Shown here: one piece after another, positions 52,589 to 61,761 of the stretch | Layout of the letters: every line of letters begins with the position of its first letter | How positions within the stretch are numbered: position 1 is the first letter of the stretch | NCBI GenBank assembly: GCA_023442945.1 | Contig: JAEZWW010000005.1 | Coordinates: 124,001 to 188,000, forward strand | DNA: 64,000 bases | Reading direction: 5' to 3' | Source of the DNA: Pseudomonadota bacterium | GTDB lineage: Bacteria; Pseudomonadota; Gammaproteobacteria; Burkholderiales; Burkholderiaceae_C | Translations under genes and position numbers: made by a program | The notes under the pieces: model-generated | The model's input: only the letters and a program-made list of their open reading frames with translations | Databases searched by the model: none | Told to the model about the DNA's origin: nothing

Positions 52589-53623
52589 TCAGGTCTCCCT
52601 CGCGCCCAAGAGCCCGCGCGGGCGGAAGATCAGGATCAGCACCAGAAACAGGTACGGCAGGATGGGTGCCACTTGCGACAGCGTGAGCTTGAGCACGGAG
52701 TTATTGCGCAGCGCGTCGCTGAGCTGCAGGCCCACCTGGTCGGCGAAGCTCAGGAAGGAATAGTCGATCGCCACGGCAAAAGTCTGGATCACGCCGATCA
52801 GAACCGAAGCGACGAAAGCGCCGGCCAGCGAGCCCATGCCGCCCACAACCACGACCACGAAGATGATCGAGCCCACCGTGGCCGCCATCGCGGGCTCGGT
52901 GACGAAGGTGCTGCCACCAATCACGCCCGCCAGGCCGGCCAGCGCCGTGCCGGCGCCGAACACCAGCATGAACACCCGTGGCACGTTGTGGCCCAGGGCT
53001 TCAACCATGTCCGGGTGCGTCAGCGCGGCCTGGATCACGTAGCCAATGCGCGTGCGCGTCAGCAGCAGCCAGATGCCGACCAGCATCAGCACCGCCACCA
53101 CCATCATCAGCGCGCGCGTCGCTGGGAAGGGCGAGCACACGATGCGCACCGCCGCGTCGGCCGCGCGGCAAGCACCGTCTGGCGCGGCGCCCCAGACCAG
53201 GCGCATGCCGTCCACCGAGCTGTTGATGAGGGTGAAGGCCGGCCCTTGCAGGATCGAGGGCGGGCGGAACTCCACCGCCGGGCGACCCCAGATCAGCTGA
53301 ACCACCTCCAAGATGATGTAGGACAGACCGAAGGTCACCAGCAGTTCGGGCACGTGCCCGAACTTGTGCACCTTGCGCAGGCTGTAGCGCTCAAACAGCG
53401 CACCCAGCAAGCCAACGACCAGCGGGGCCACGATCAGTGCCGGCCAGAAACCGATGATGCCGGACAAGGTGTAGCCGATGTAGGCCCCCAGCATGTAGAA
53501 GCTGGCGTGGGCAAAATTCAGCACGCCCATCATGCTGAAGATCAGCGTCAGGCCCGAGCTGAGCATGAACAACAGCAAGCCGTAGCTCAAGCCGTTGAGC
53601 ATGGAGATGATGAAAAACTCCAT
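52589..53623 (-). CDS. livH: Branched-chain amino acid-type ABC permease LivH
   Basis: The 344-residue permease has multiple membrane segments; it opens MEFFIISMLNGLSYGLLLFM and contains GGSTFVTEPAMAATVGSIIF and VVGGMGSLAGAF. A periplasmic loop of about 35 residues (DGACRAADAAVRIVCSPFPA) with two Cys is longer than in E. coli LivH. It is first in the livHMGF run and follows the binding-protein gene after a 155-bp gap. Confidence 0.9.
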   Translation of the reverse strand: MEFFIISMLNGLSYGLLLFMLSSGLTLIFSMMGVLNFAHASFYMLGAYIGYTLSGIIGFWPALIVAPLVVGLLGALFERYSLRKVHKFGHVPELLVTFGLSYIILEVVQLIWGRPAVEFRPPSILQGPAFTLINSSVDGMRLVWGAAPDGACRAADAAVRIVCSPFPATRALMMVVAVLMLVGIWLLLTRTRIGYVIQAALTHPDMVEALGHNVPRVFMLVFGAGTALAGLAGVIGGSTFVTEPAMAATVGSIIFVVVVVGGMGSLAGAFVASVLIGVIQTFAVAIDYSFLSFADQVGLQLSDALRNNSVLKLTLSQVAPILPYLFLVLILIFRPRGLLGARET

Positions 53624-53778
53624 CCAGAAAGCCCTTGTCGATCAGTACGAGCGCTGCACCGCCGATCAGCCAGGCGGCGCGCTGCCATATTGGAAAGGAT
53701 AAGCGCACGCCCGACCGGCGTCGCGCGTACGCTGTTCGCGCCGCCCGCTGGGGCGAAGCGACAGGTCAAACGGGCCGC

Positions 53779-55011
53779 TCAGGACGGCCGCTTCATCGCG
53801 CAGCTGGTGGGCGTGCTCGACACGTAGGATGGGTACTCAGCCACCGGCACCAGGGTCATGCCGGTGTTTTCAGGGCTGTAGGGGTACTTGCCGCCGGCCT
53901 TTTGCCAGACCGTCACGAACAACGGCTGTTGCAACTGGTGATCGGTCTTGCGCATTTCCACGTCGCCGTTGTAGCTCTTGTACTTCAGGCCTTCCAGCGC
54001 CTTGGCCACTTTCACGGGGTCGGTCGACTTGGCGTTGGCCATGGCCTGCGTCAAGCCGATGAAGGCGGCCGGCACGGCACCGGTGAACATGTCGTCCTTG
54101 AAGCGCGCCTTGAAGCCTTCCATCCACTTGCCCATCTCGCCGCCCATGTTGTAGTGCGAATAGGCCACCTGGAACACCTTCCCCTCGCCGGTGCTGCCCA
54201 ACGCCGTGGGCGTGCCGGTCACGCCGGTGTAGTAGGTGAAGAACTTGCCGTCGTAGCCACCTTCCTTGGCCGCCTTGATCAGCAGCGCCAGGTCGGAGCC
54301 CCAGTTGCCGGTGATCACCGTGTCGGCGCCCGATGCCTTGATCTTGGCGATGTAGGGCGCAAAGTCGCGCACCTGCGCCAGCGGGTGAAGGTCTTCGCCG
54401 ACGATTTGGACGTCCGGGCGCTTGCGCTTGAGCGCTTCCTTGGCGTACTTGGCGACCTGCTGGCCGTGCGAATAGTTCTGGTTGAGCAGGTAGACCTTGT
54501 GAACGTCCTTCTGATCCTTCATGAAGGTGGTCATGGCCTCGATCTTCATCGAGGTGTCGGCGTCGAAGCGAAAGTGCCAGTAGTTGCACTTGCTGTTGGT
54601 GAAGTCCGGATCGACCGCGGCGTAGTTGAGGTACAGCATCTCCTTGCCAGGGTTGCGCTCGTTGTGCTTGGTGATGCCGTCGATCAGCGCCGCCGCTACC
54701 GACGAGCCATTGCCCTGCGCCACGTAGCGCACGCCCTGATCGATGGCGGCCTTGAGCGCGTTGGCGCTGTCAGCAGGGCTCAGCTTGTTGTCGAACGCGA
54801 CGATTTCGAACTTGACGCCCGCCGGGTTGCTCTTGCTGAACTCGTCGGCGAAGTACTGCCAGCTGCGCATCTGGTTGGTGCCGAGCGGGCCCATCAGACC
54901 GGTTTGCGGGTCGATGAGGGCGATCTTGACGGTCTCGCCTTTCTGCGCCTGCGCGGCCGTCAGGGCCGCCAGTATGGCCGCACCGGCCAGCACCTTCACT
55001 GCAAACTTCAT
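53779..55011 (-). CDS. Branched-chain amino acid-type ABC transporter substrate-binding protein
   Basis: The 410-residue periplasmic binding protein has a signal peptide (MKFAVKVLAGAAILAALTAA, cleaved at AQA). Type-I PBP motifs are KIALIDPQTGLMGPLGTNQM, FDNKLSPADSANALKAAIDQ, YVAQGNGSSVAAALIDGI and VHKVYLLNQNYSHGQQ. It belongs to the LivJ/LivK/AmiC-like group; in Burkholderiales such systems often carry aromatic or amide compounds rather than leucine. It stands between the CoA ligase and livH, so ligand uptake and CoA activation may be linked. Confidence 0.9.
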   Translation of the reverse strand: MKFAVKVLAGAAILAALTAAQAQKGETVKIALIDPQTGLMGPLGTNQMRSWQYFADEFSKSNPAGVKFEIVAFDNKLSPADSANALKAAIDQGVRYVAQGNGSSVAAALIDGITKHNERNPGKEMLYLNYAAVDPDFTNSKCNYWHFRFDADTSMKIEAMTTFMKDQKDVHKVYLLNQNYSHGQQVAKYAKEALKRKRPDVQIVGEDLHPLAQVRDFAPYIAKIKASGADTVITGNWGSDLALLIKAAKEGGYDGKFFTYYTGVTGTPTALGSTGEGKVFQVAYSHYNMGGEMGKWMEGFKARFKDDMFTGAVPAAFIGLTQAMANAKSTDPVKVAKALEGLKYKSYNGDVEMRKTDHQLQQPLFVTVWQKAGGKYPYSPENTGMTLVPVAEYPSYVSSTPTSCAMKRPS

Positions 55012-55142
55012 TGTCGGGACTCCTAGCGTTGTGTCGATGGCAAACAGTCCGCAGGGTACGTGCCCCGACCCACGAAACACAGCCGGGCTTTCCCGAAGAC
55101 GTGTCGCCGACGCGTCAACTCTCCGGGGCATCGCCCGCCACG

Positions 55143-56771
55143 TCAGAGCGAGGGCAGTTGGTAGTCCTTGAGCTGCTCGCGCAGCTTGGTCTTGAGCATC
55201 TTGCCGGTGGCGCCCAGCGGAATGGCGTCGACAAACACCACGTCGTCCGGAATCTGCCACTTGGCCATCTTGCCTTGGAAGAACGCCAGCAGTTCTTCGC
55301 GCGTGAGCTGCGCGCCTGGCTTGAGCGCGACGGCCACGATCGGACGCTCGTCCCACTTCGGGTGCGGCATGCCAATGCAGGCGGCCATCGCCACCGCCGG
55401 GTGGGCCATGGCCGTGTTTTCAACGTCGATCGAGCTGATCCATTCACCGCCCGACTTGATCACGTCCTTGCTGCGGTCGGTGATCTGCATGAAGCCGTCC
55501 GCGTCGATGGTGGCCACGTCACCGGTCGGGAACCAGCCATCGACCAGCGGGTCGCCGCCCTCGCCCTTGAAGTAGGTGCCCAGAATCCAATGGCCCTTGA
55601 CGTACAAATCACCGTAAGTCGAACCATCCCAGGGCTGCCCCTGGCCGTCCGCACCGACGATCTTCATGTCCACGCCGTAGATGGCGCGCCCCTGCTTCAC
55701 GCGCAGCCGGTTGCGCTCGTCCTCGCTCAGAGCGTTGTGCTTTTCCTTCAGCGTGCACAGCGTGCCCAGCGGACTCATCTCGGTCATGCCCCAGGCGTGC
55801 AGCACCTCGACGCCGTAGTCCTCGCGGAAGGCGGTGATCATGGCCGGCGGACAGGCCGAGCCGCCGATCACGGTGCGCTTGAGGCTGGAGAACTTCAGCT
55901 TGTTCTGGCCCGCATAGGCTAAGAGCATCTGCCACACGGTGGGCACACCCGCGGCGAACGTCACCTGCTCAGCCTCGATCAGCTCGTACACCGACTTGCC
56001 GTCCAGCGCCGGGCCGGGAAAGACCAGCTTGCTGCCCACCAGCGCCGCCGAATACGGCAGGCCCCAGGCGTTGACGTGGAACATGGGCACGACCGGCAGC
56101 GCCGAATCGGCGGCGCGCAGGCCCATCACGTCCGGCAGCGCGGCGGCATAGGCGTGCAGCACGGTCGAGCGGTGGCTGTACAGCGCGCCCTTGGGGTTGC
56201 CAGTGGTGCCGCTCGTGTAACACAGGCTGGACGCTGTGTTTTCGTCGAACACCGGCCACGTGTAGTCGGGCGACTGGGCGCCAATCCAGGCTTCGTAGCT
56301 GACCAGGTTGGGAATGCCCGTGTCCTGCGGCAGCTTGTCGGCGTCGCACAGCGCGACCCAGCGCTTCACGGTCTTGCAGTGCGCGTGGATGCCCTGAATG
56401 ATCGGCAGGAAGGTCGTGTCGAAGCAGACGATCTGGTCTTCGGCATGGTTGGCGATCCAGGCGATCTGCTCGGGCAGCAGGCGCGGATTGATGGTGTGCA
56501 GCACGCGCTCGGAGCCGCTGACGCCGTAGTACAGCTCGAGGTGGCGGTAGCCGTTCCAGGCCAGTGTGCCCACGCGGTCGCCCGCCTGCAGGCCCTCGGC
56601 ATCCAGCGCCTTGGCCACTTGCTTGGCGCGGCGCTGCACGTCGGCCCAGGTGTAACGGTGGATGTCGCCCTCAACCCGGCGCGAAACGACCTGGCCATCG
56701 CCATGGTGGCGCGCTGCAAAGTCGATCAGGCTGGAAATCAAGAGCGGGTGTTGCTGCATCAGGCCAAGCAT
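55143..56771 (-). CDS. AlkK-type fatty-acid (medium/long-chain) CoA ligase
   Basis: The 542-residue adenylate-forming ligase has YTSGTTGNPKGALYSHRS (P-loop), VVPMFHVNAWGLPYSAALVG, HAWGMTEMSPLG, WFPTGDVATIDADGF and DRSKDVIKSGGEWISSIDVE. The whole pattern follows the AlkK branch of Pseudomonas. It converts free fatty acids to acyl-CoA at the inner membrane side. It is the first gene of the leftward run with the Liv-type transporter (131-bp gap), and GGAG precedes the ATG. Confidence 0.9.
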   Translation of the reverse strand: MLGLMQQHPLLISSLIDFAARHHGDGQVVSRRVEGDIHRYTWADVQRRAKQVAKALDAEGLQAGDRVGTLAWNGYRHLELYYGVSGSERVLHTINPRLLPEQIAWIANHAEDQIVCFDTTFLPIIQGIHAHCKTVKRWVALCDADKLPQDTGIPNLVSYEAWIGAQSPDYTWPVFDENTASSLCYTSGTTGNPKGALYSHRSTVLHAYAAALPDVMGLRAADSALPVVPMFHVNAWGLPYSAALVGSKLVFPGPALDGKSVYELIEAEQVTFAAGVPTVWQMLLAYAGQNKLKFSSLKRTVIGGSACPPAMITAFREDYGVEVLHAWGMTEMSPLGTLCTLKEKHNALSEDERNRLRVKQGRAIYGVDMKIVGADGQGQPWDGSTYGDLYVKGHWILGTYFKGEGGDPLVDGWFPTGDVATIDADGFMQITDRSKDVIKSGGEWISSIDVENTAMAHPAVAMAACIGMPHPKWDERPIVAVALKPGAQLTREELLAFFQGKMAKWQIPDDVVFVDAIPLGATGKMLKTKLREQLKDYQLPSL

Positions 56772-56938
56772 GCGGTCTCCAAATGTGTCTAAAGGGAAAG
56801 CAGTCGAGCATCGTAATCCAGCCTTCGCGGAGTGCCCGCGCGCCGGCGACAGTCCACATCGTCAAATGCCTTTTTGCGCCGTGATGCGGCGCTGGCTGGC
56901 GCGGCTTGGGGACTGTTGGTATTCATCCAAATTGGACA

Positions 56939-56956
56939 TAAACCCCCAGGGGTTTA
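56939..56956. promoter_or_regulatory. Operator-like dyad between divergent genes
   Basis: TAAACCCCCAGGGGTTTA is a perfect 8-bp inverted repeat around two bases. It lies in the 262-bp gap between the CoA ligase and the second binding protein, and possible promoter elements (TTGGAC at 56932, TTTAAT at 56953) straddle it. The regulator is unknown. Confidence 0.5.
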
Positions 56957-57033
56957 ATGACAGCCAGCGAAATTGGCGCTAACTTACGTGTGTTTCAAGC
57001 TGTGACTTCAATTCCTTTCAGGAGACTTGTTGT

Positions 57034-58185
57034 ATGCGCGCCGATTTGGCCCCGAAGACCTTCGCTCCCCGACGCAGATCCCTTCTCCGACTGGCCGCCG
57101 CGGCCAGCGTTTTCCCGTTGGGCCTGAACCTGAGGGCTCAAAGCAATTTGTTACGGATCGGCAGCAGCGTGGACACCAGCGGGGTCGAAAAGATCAACGG
57201 GCTGGCGCTGCACCAGGGCGCCTTGGCGTACTTCACCGCGCTCAACCGGGCCGGGGGCATCCACGGCGCGCAGGTCGAGCTGCAGGTGGCCGACGACAAG
57301 TTCACGCCGGATTTGGCCAAGGCCAACGCGCTGAAGTACGTGGCCGACTCCTCCGTGCTGGCCATCCTGCACCCGCAGGGCACGCGCCAATCGGCCGCGA
57401 TGATGGACGCCGTCACCACCCTGGCGCTGGTCGGTCCCAACACCGGCAACGTCAGCCTGCGCAAGAAAGCTTCGCCCAACACCTTCTGGGTGCGCGCCAA
57501 TTTCGACCAGGAGATGGACCGCCTGATCTCGCAGGCGGCCGTGCTGGGCATCAACCGCATCGGCCTGATCCATTCCAACGACCCGCTGGGCCAGGCGCTG
57601 CTGGCCGGTTACAAGCTGGCGTTGGGCAAGGCCAAGCTGGAGCCAGCGGTGATCGGCGTCACCCCCAGCACCAACAGCATGGAAGTCGAAGCCGCCGCCC
57701 AGCAGGTCGCTGCCGCCAAGCCGCAGATGGTCATCCTGGGCCTGGCCGGCACGGGCCCGGCCACGGTGCGCGCGCTGCGCAAGGCCGGCTCGGCCGCGTC
57801 GGTGTACGGGCTGTCGATCGCCTCGGGCTCCTTCGCCACCATGGGGGCCGAAGGCCGCGGGCTGGCGTTTTCGGTCATCGTGCCCACGCCCAATTCACCG
57901 CGCCACGCGATCGTGCGCCGCTACCAGGCCGACATGGCGGCGGTGGGCAAAAGCAACGAACTGTCCACCACCAGCCTGGAAGGCTACGTCAACGCCATGG
58001 TGCTGGCCGAAGGCCTGCGCCGCGCCGGCCCCGCACCCAGCCGCGCCGCCGTCATCAACGGCCTGGCCGGGCTGGACAACTACGACGTGGGCGGCATGCA
58101 GTTCACCTTTGGCCGCACCAACCGCGAAGGCTGCTCGTTTGTCGACATCGCCACCATCGGCGCGCGTGGGCAGCTGATCGCCTGA
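57034..58185 (+). CDS. ABC transporter substrate-binding protein (Leu/Ile/Val-binding type)
   Basis: The 383-residue type-I periplasmic binding protein has a signal with a Tat-like RRRSLLRLAAAASVFPLG, cleaved after LRAQ. Then come LRIGSSVDTSGVEKINGLAL, VELQVADDKFTPDLAKANAL, ILHPQGTRQSAAMMDAV and RIGLIHSNDPLGQALLAGYK. It is divergent from the AlkK-type ligase/liv run and could be an alternative ligand receptor for the same permease. AGGAGA stands nine bases before the ATG. Confidence 0.88.
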   Translation: MRADLAPKTFAPRRRSLLRLAAAASVFPLGLNLRAQSNLLRIGSSVDTSGVEKINGLALHQGALAYFTALNRAGGIHGAQVELQVADDKFTPDLAKANALKYVADSSVLAILHPQGTRQSAAMMDAVTTLALVGPNTGNVSLRKKASPNTFWVRANFDQEMDRLISQAAVLGINRIGLIHSNDPLGQALLAGYKLALGKAKLEPAVIGVTPSTNSMEVEAAAQQVAAAKPQMVILGLAGTGPATVRALRKAGSAASVYGLSIASGSFATMGAEGRGLAFSVIVPTPNSPRHAIVRRYQADMAAVGKSNELSTTSLEGYVNAMVLAEGLRRAGPAPSRAAVINGLAGLDNYDVGGMQFTFGRTNREGCSFVDIATIGARGQLIA

Positions 58186-58212
58186 GCCGGCTGGCGGCTC
58201 GCCAAAGGCCAT

Positions 58213-58277
58213 TTCTGTAAAGAATCGGCCGTCAGCCCTACAACCATCTGCGCGGTCAGCTATTACATCGGTAGCAT
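58213..58277 (-). repeat. Dispersed repeat, copy 15
   Basis: On the minus strand it reads GCTACCGATGTAATAGCTG, ACCGCGCAGATGGTTGTAGG, GCTGACGGCCGATT, CTTTACAGAA. It begins 28 bp after the stop of the binding protein. The following 168 bp up to selO show nothing I recognise. Confidence 0.88.
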
Positions 58278-58445
58278 AACAGGGTGCCACGGCACCCTTT
58301 TTTCATGGGCTGTGCACCGGTCGGGCACGGCCGAAACGCAGGACTTTCGCCCGGTGCTGCACGGCCCGCGTGCCAAGACCGACTTTCCAAAGGGCTGTCC
58401 GCCCCGCGCCCGCGGTGCGGCGTCCGAACGCGGGACAATTGACCT

Positions 58446-59930
58446 ATGTTGTTGTCCACAGACACTTTTTTGGCGCCCGGGTCAGCCCCGGAGCGGCTCT
58501 GGCTCAACCGCTTTGCCGGCCTGGGCCCCACGTTCTACAGCCACGTTGCCGCGGCGCCGCTGCGCGATCCGTACTGGGTCGCGCGCAGCGACGCGCTGGC
58601 GCGCGACCTGGGCCTGCCGGCCGACTGGGCCACGCCCGAGGCCTTGCAAGCCCTGGCCGGCAACACCGTGCTGCCGGGCAGCGCGCCGCTGGCCAGCGTC
58701 TACAGCGGCCACCAGTTCGGCGTGTGGGCCGGGCAGCTGGGCGACGGGCGCGCGCTGCTGCTGGGCGAGGTAGCCACACCTTCCGGCGAATCGCTGGAAG
58801 TGCAGCTCAAAGGCGCGGGCCTCACGCCGTATTCCCGCATGGGCGACGGGCGCGCCGTGCTGCGCTCGTCGATCCGCGAATTCCTGTGCAGCGAAGCCAT
58901 GCACGGCTTGGGCGTCCCGACCACGCGCGCGCTGTGCGTGGTCGGCTCGGACCAGCCGGTGCGGCGCGAAGAGATCGAGACCGCCGCCGTCGTCACCCGC
59001 ACGGCGCCCAGCTTTATCCGCTTCGGGCACTTCGAGCACTTCAGCCACGGCGGCGACCACGACGCCCTGCGCCAGCTGGCCGATTTCGTCATCGACCATT
59101 TCTATCCCGACGCACGCGGCGCCGCCAACCCCTACGCCGCGCTGCTGGAGGCGGTCACGCGCCGCACCGCCGCCATGGTGGCGCAGTGGCAGGCCGTGGG
59201 CTTCACGCACGGGGTGATGAACACCGACAACATGAGCATCCTGGGCCTGACGGTGGACTACGGCCCGTTCCAGTTTCTGGACGGGTTTGATCCCAACCAC
59301 ATCGGCAACCATTCCGACCACCAGGGCCGTTACACCTATGCGCGCCAGCCGCAGATCGCGCACTGGAACCTGTTTGCCCTGGGCCAGGCGCTGCTGCCGC
59401 TGATCGGCGACCACGACACGGCCATGGCGGCGCTGGAGCCCTACAAGACCGCCCTGCCCGCCGAGCTGGACGCGCGCTTTGCCGCCAAGCTGGGTTTTGC
59501 GCACGCCAGCGCACCGGTCAACGCCGTGGTGAACGACCTGCTGAAGCTGATGGCCGCCGAGCGCACCGACTTCACCATCGCCTGGCGCACGCTGGCGCGC
59601 CACCTGGCCGGCGCGCCGGCCGATACGGTGCAGGCGCTGTTCCACGACCGCGCCGCCGCCGACCGCATCTTGCTACAATTGCAGGAGCTGCCCGCGCAGG
59701 TGGGTGGTGGGCCAGACGCCGATTTGGCACTCAAATCCAACCCGGCCTTCATCCTGCGCAACTATCTGGGCGAACAAGCCATCGCGCTGGCGAAACAAAA
59801 AGACTTTTCCATGGTCCAAGACCTGCTCACCGTGCTGGAGCGCCCGTTTGACGAGCACCCCGCACACGCCGCCTGGGCCGGTTTCCCGCCGGACTGGGCC
59901 GACCACATCGAGATCAGCTGCTCATCATGA
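58446..59930 (+). CDS. selO: SelO/YdiU-family protein adenylyltransferase (AMPylase)
   Basis: The 494-residue pseudokinase-fold protein has SVYSGHQFGVWAGQLGDGRA, LEVQLKGAGLTPYSRMGDGR (ATP loop and Lys), STREF-type SSIREFLCSEAM, MNTDNMSILGLTVDYGPFQF (metal-binding Asn/Asp) and a C-terminal SCSS, where the Cys stands at the Sec site of eukaryotic SelO. SelO transfers AMP to Ser/Thr/Tyr of redox proteins. Its stop overlaps the msrB start, tying it to oxidative-stress repair. Confidence 0.93.
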   Translation: MLLSTDTFLAPGSAPERLWLNRFAGLGPTFYSHVAAAPLRDPYWVARSDALARDLGLPADWATPEALQALAGNTVLPGSAPLASVYSGHQFGVWAGQLGDGRALLLGEVATPSGESLEVQLKGAGLTPYSRMGDGRAVLRSSIREFLCSEAMHGLGVPTTRALCVVGSDQPVRREEIETAAVVTRTAPSFIRFGHFEHFSHGGDHDALRQLADFVIDHFYPDARGAANPYAALLEAVTRRTAAMVAQWQAVGFTHGVMNTDNMSILGLTVDYGPFQFLDGFDPNHIGNHSDHQGRYTYARQPQIAHWNLFALGQALLPLIGDHDTAMAALEPYKTALPAELDARFAAKLGFAHASAPVNAVVNDLLKLMAAERTDFTIAWRTLARHLAGAPADTVQALFHDRAAADRILLQLQELPAQVGGGPDADLALKSNPAFILRNYLGEQAIALAKQKDFSMVQDLLTVLERPFDEHPAHAAWAGFPPDWADHIEISCSS

Positions 59931-60337
59931 CCCACCCCGTCCAAAAAACCGATGCCGAATGGCGCCAACTGCTGGCCGACAAACAGGCCGAGCCCGGCGC
60001 CTACCAGGTCACCCGCCACGCCGCGACCGAGCGGCCCTACACCGGCAAGTACGAACAGCACTGGGCCGACGGCAGCTACCACTGCATGTGCTGCGGCGCC
60101 AAGCTGTTCGAATCCGACACCAAGTTCGACGCCGGCTGCGGCTGGCCCAGCTTCTCGCTGGCGATTCCCGGCGCCATCGAAGAGCGGCGCGACGTCAGCC
60201 ACGGCATGGTGCGCGTCGAAACCGTCTGCGCCAACTGCGGCGCCCACCTGGGCCACGTCTTCCCCGACGGCCCGACCGACACCGGCCTGCGCTACTGCAT
60301 GAATTCGGCCGCCCTGGACTTCGAGCCGCAGAAGTAA
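59927..60337 (+). CDS. msrB: Peptide-methionine (R)-S-oxide reductase MsrB
   Basis: The 136-residue MsrB has two zinc CxxC pairs (CMCCGAKLF and CANCGAHLGH), CGWPSFSLAIP, and the catalytic Cys in RYCMNSAALDF. It reduces methionine-R-sulfoxide with thioredoxin. The coding region begins inside the selO stop (ATGA), so both are made together. Confidence 0.95.
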   Translation: MTHPVQKTDAEWRQLLADKQAEPGAYQVTRHAATERPYTGKYEQHWADGSYHCMCCGAKLFESDTKFDAGCGWPSFSLAIPGAIEERRDVSHGMVRVETVCANCGAHLGHVFPDGPTDTGLRYCMNSAALDFEPQK

Positions 60338-60342
60338 GCAGC

Positions 60343-60786
60343 ATGCCCTCGCCCGCCGACATCGCTGCCAAGTTCAGATCGCTGGATGTGCACGACGACA
60401 CGGTAGAGGGTGTGACCGTCTGCCCTGGCGCCAAGCGCGGCGGTAAGACGGTGGTGACGCTGACCCTGTTCCGGCACTGGGAGGGCACGAGGCGTCTGCT
60501 GACGCTGTCCGGTTGCGCCAACGTCGCCTTTGATCTGGACGCCGACGTGCTGCGCGACAACGCGCCCAACAACACCAGCTCGCTCGACGCAACTGCGGAC
60601 ATTGACAAACTCCAAGCCCTGATGCGCACACAGCGCAAGTCGTGGAACGTCAGCTACGAGCCCACCATCGACCCGCTGCCCCTAAAGTTGACGAATGCGT
60701 CAAAGCTGGTGTTGTTCAAGGTTCGGCTCTTTGGCGGCAACCTGCGCGTGGCGGCGCGAAGCTTCAGCCTCAAACCTGCGCCGTGA
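60343..60786 (+). CDS. Hypothetical protein
   Basis: The 147-residue protein begins MPSPADIAAKFRSLDVHDDT, with mixed alpha/beta character and a basic, strand-rich C-terminus (KLVLFKVRLFGGNLRVAARS). The ATG lies 6 bp after the msrB stop. Codons are slightly less GC-biased than in neighbouring genes. I recognise no domain. It could be part of the selO-msrB transcript. Confidence 0.6.
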   Translation: MPSPADIAAKFRSLDVHDDTVEGVTVCPGAKRGGKTVVTLTLFRHWEGTRRLLTLSGCANVAFDLDADVLRDNAPNNTSSLDATADIDKLQALMRTQRKSWNVSYEPTIDPLPLKLTNASKLVLFKVRLFGGNLRVAARSFSLKPAP

Positions 60787-60840
60787 CAGCGTCGCCCTCT
60801 TACAAAGCCTCCGCTGCCCAACGGTAAACTGCCGGCCCAG

Positions 60841-61422
60841 ATGAAAGCCCTGCTCGACTTCCTGCCCATCCTGCTGTTCTTCGGTGCCTACAAGCTGTGG
60901 GGCATTTACCCCGCCACCGGGGTGCTGATGGCGGCCACCGCGGCGCAGATGGCCATCCTCTACGCCATCGACAAGAAGCTGTCGACCATGCACAAGGCCA
61001 CGCTGGCCTTGATCCTGATCTTCGGCACGCTCACCCTGGTGCTGCAGGACGACCGCTTCATCAAGTGGAAGCCGACCGTGCTGTACGCCGCCATGGCGGT
61101 CGCGCTGGCCGTGGCGCTGTGGGTGTACCGCAAGAACTTCCTGAAGATCATGCTGGGCAGCCAGCTCAACCTGCCCGACCCGGTCTGGAACCGCCTCACG
61201 GTGGCCTGGATGGTCTATTGCCTGTTCATGGCCGCCATCAACGGGTATGTCGCCGCCTTCTGGACCACCGACGCCTGGGCCAACTTCAAGCTGTGGGGCT
61301 ACGTCTTCCCGGTCGCCTTCATCATCGGCCAGGGCTTTTACGTCGCCCGTCACCTGCAGGAAGACCCCGCCCTGCCCACGTCCACCACCGACGGCAGCAC
61401 CCCGCCCGGAGGCCAGGGATGA
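60841..61422 (+). CDS. yciB: YciB/IspZ inner-membrane septation protein A
   Basis: The 193-residue membrane protein starts MKALLDFLPILLFFGAYKLW, the YciB signature, with five or six transmembrane segments. Other motifs are FGTLTLVLQDDRFIKWKPT and NLPDPVWNRLTVAWM. It acts in envelope synthesis and cell division in enterobacteria. Its stop overlaps the bolA-like start (ATGA), a common beta-proteobacterial arrangement. Confidence 0.93.
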   Translation: MKALLDFLPILLFFGAYKLWGIYPATGVLMAATAAQMAILYAIDKKLSTMHKATLALILIFGTLTLVLQDDRFIKWKPTVLYAAMAVALAVALWVYRKNFLKIMLGSQLNLPDPVWNRLTVAWMVYCLFMAAINGYVAAFWTTDAWANFKLWGYVFPVAFIIGQGFYVARHLQEDPALPTSTTDGSTPPGGQG

Positions 61423-61694
61423 GCACCGAACAAAACACGCTGGCCGACCGCATGGCCGACACCCTGCGCCAGGCCTTGGCGCCCACCGCGCTCGAGGTGA
61501 TCGACGAAAGCTGGGAACACGCCGGCCACGCCGGCGCCAACGGCACCGGTTTCGGCACGCACTTTCGGGTGCGCATCGCCTCGCCGCGCTTTGACGGTAT
61601 CAACCGCGTCGGACGCCACCGGCTGGTGTACGAGGCGCTGCAGCCCTACATCGACCGTGACGGCGTCCACGCCCTGGCCATCGAGACGCGATAA
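61419..61694 (+). CDS. BolA-family protein
   Basis: The 91-residue BolA/IbaG-type protein has LEVIDESWEHAGHAGANGTG (metal-binding loop region), THFRVRIASPRFDGINRVGR (class II KH-like fold) and HALAIETR. BolA proteins work with monothiol glutaredoxins in Fe-S handling and morphology. It is coupled to yciB and followed by a parvulin gene, forming a conserved trio. Confidence 0.9.
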   Translation: MSTEQNTLADRMADTLRQALAPTALEVIDESWEHAGHAGANGTGFGTHFRVRIASPRFDGINRVGRHRLVYEALQPYIDRDGVHALAIETR

Positions 61695-61761
61695 TCCCGT
61701 TTTTCTGCCCGGCCGCGCTGGCCGGGGCTTCCGGTCTTGCGACCACCTTCCTGCGCAACCC

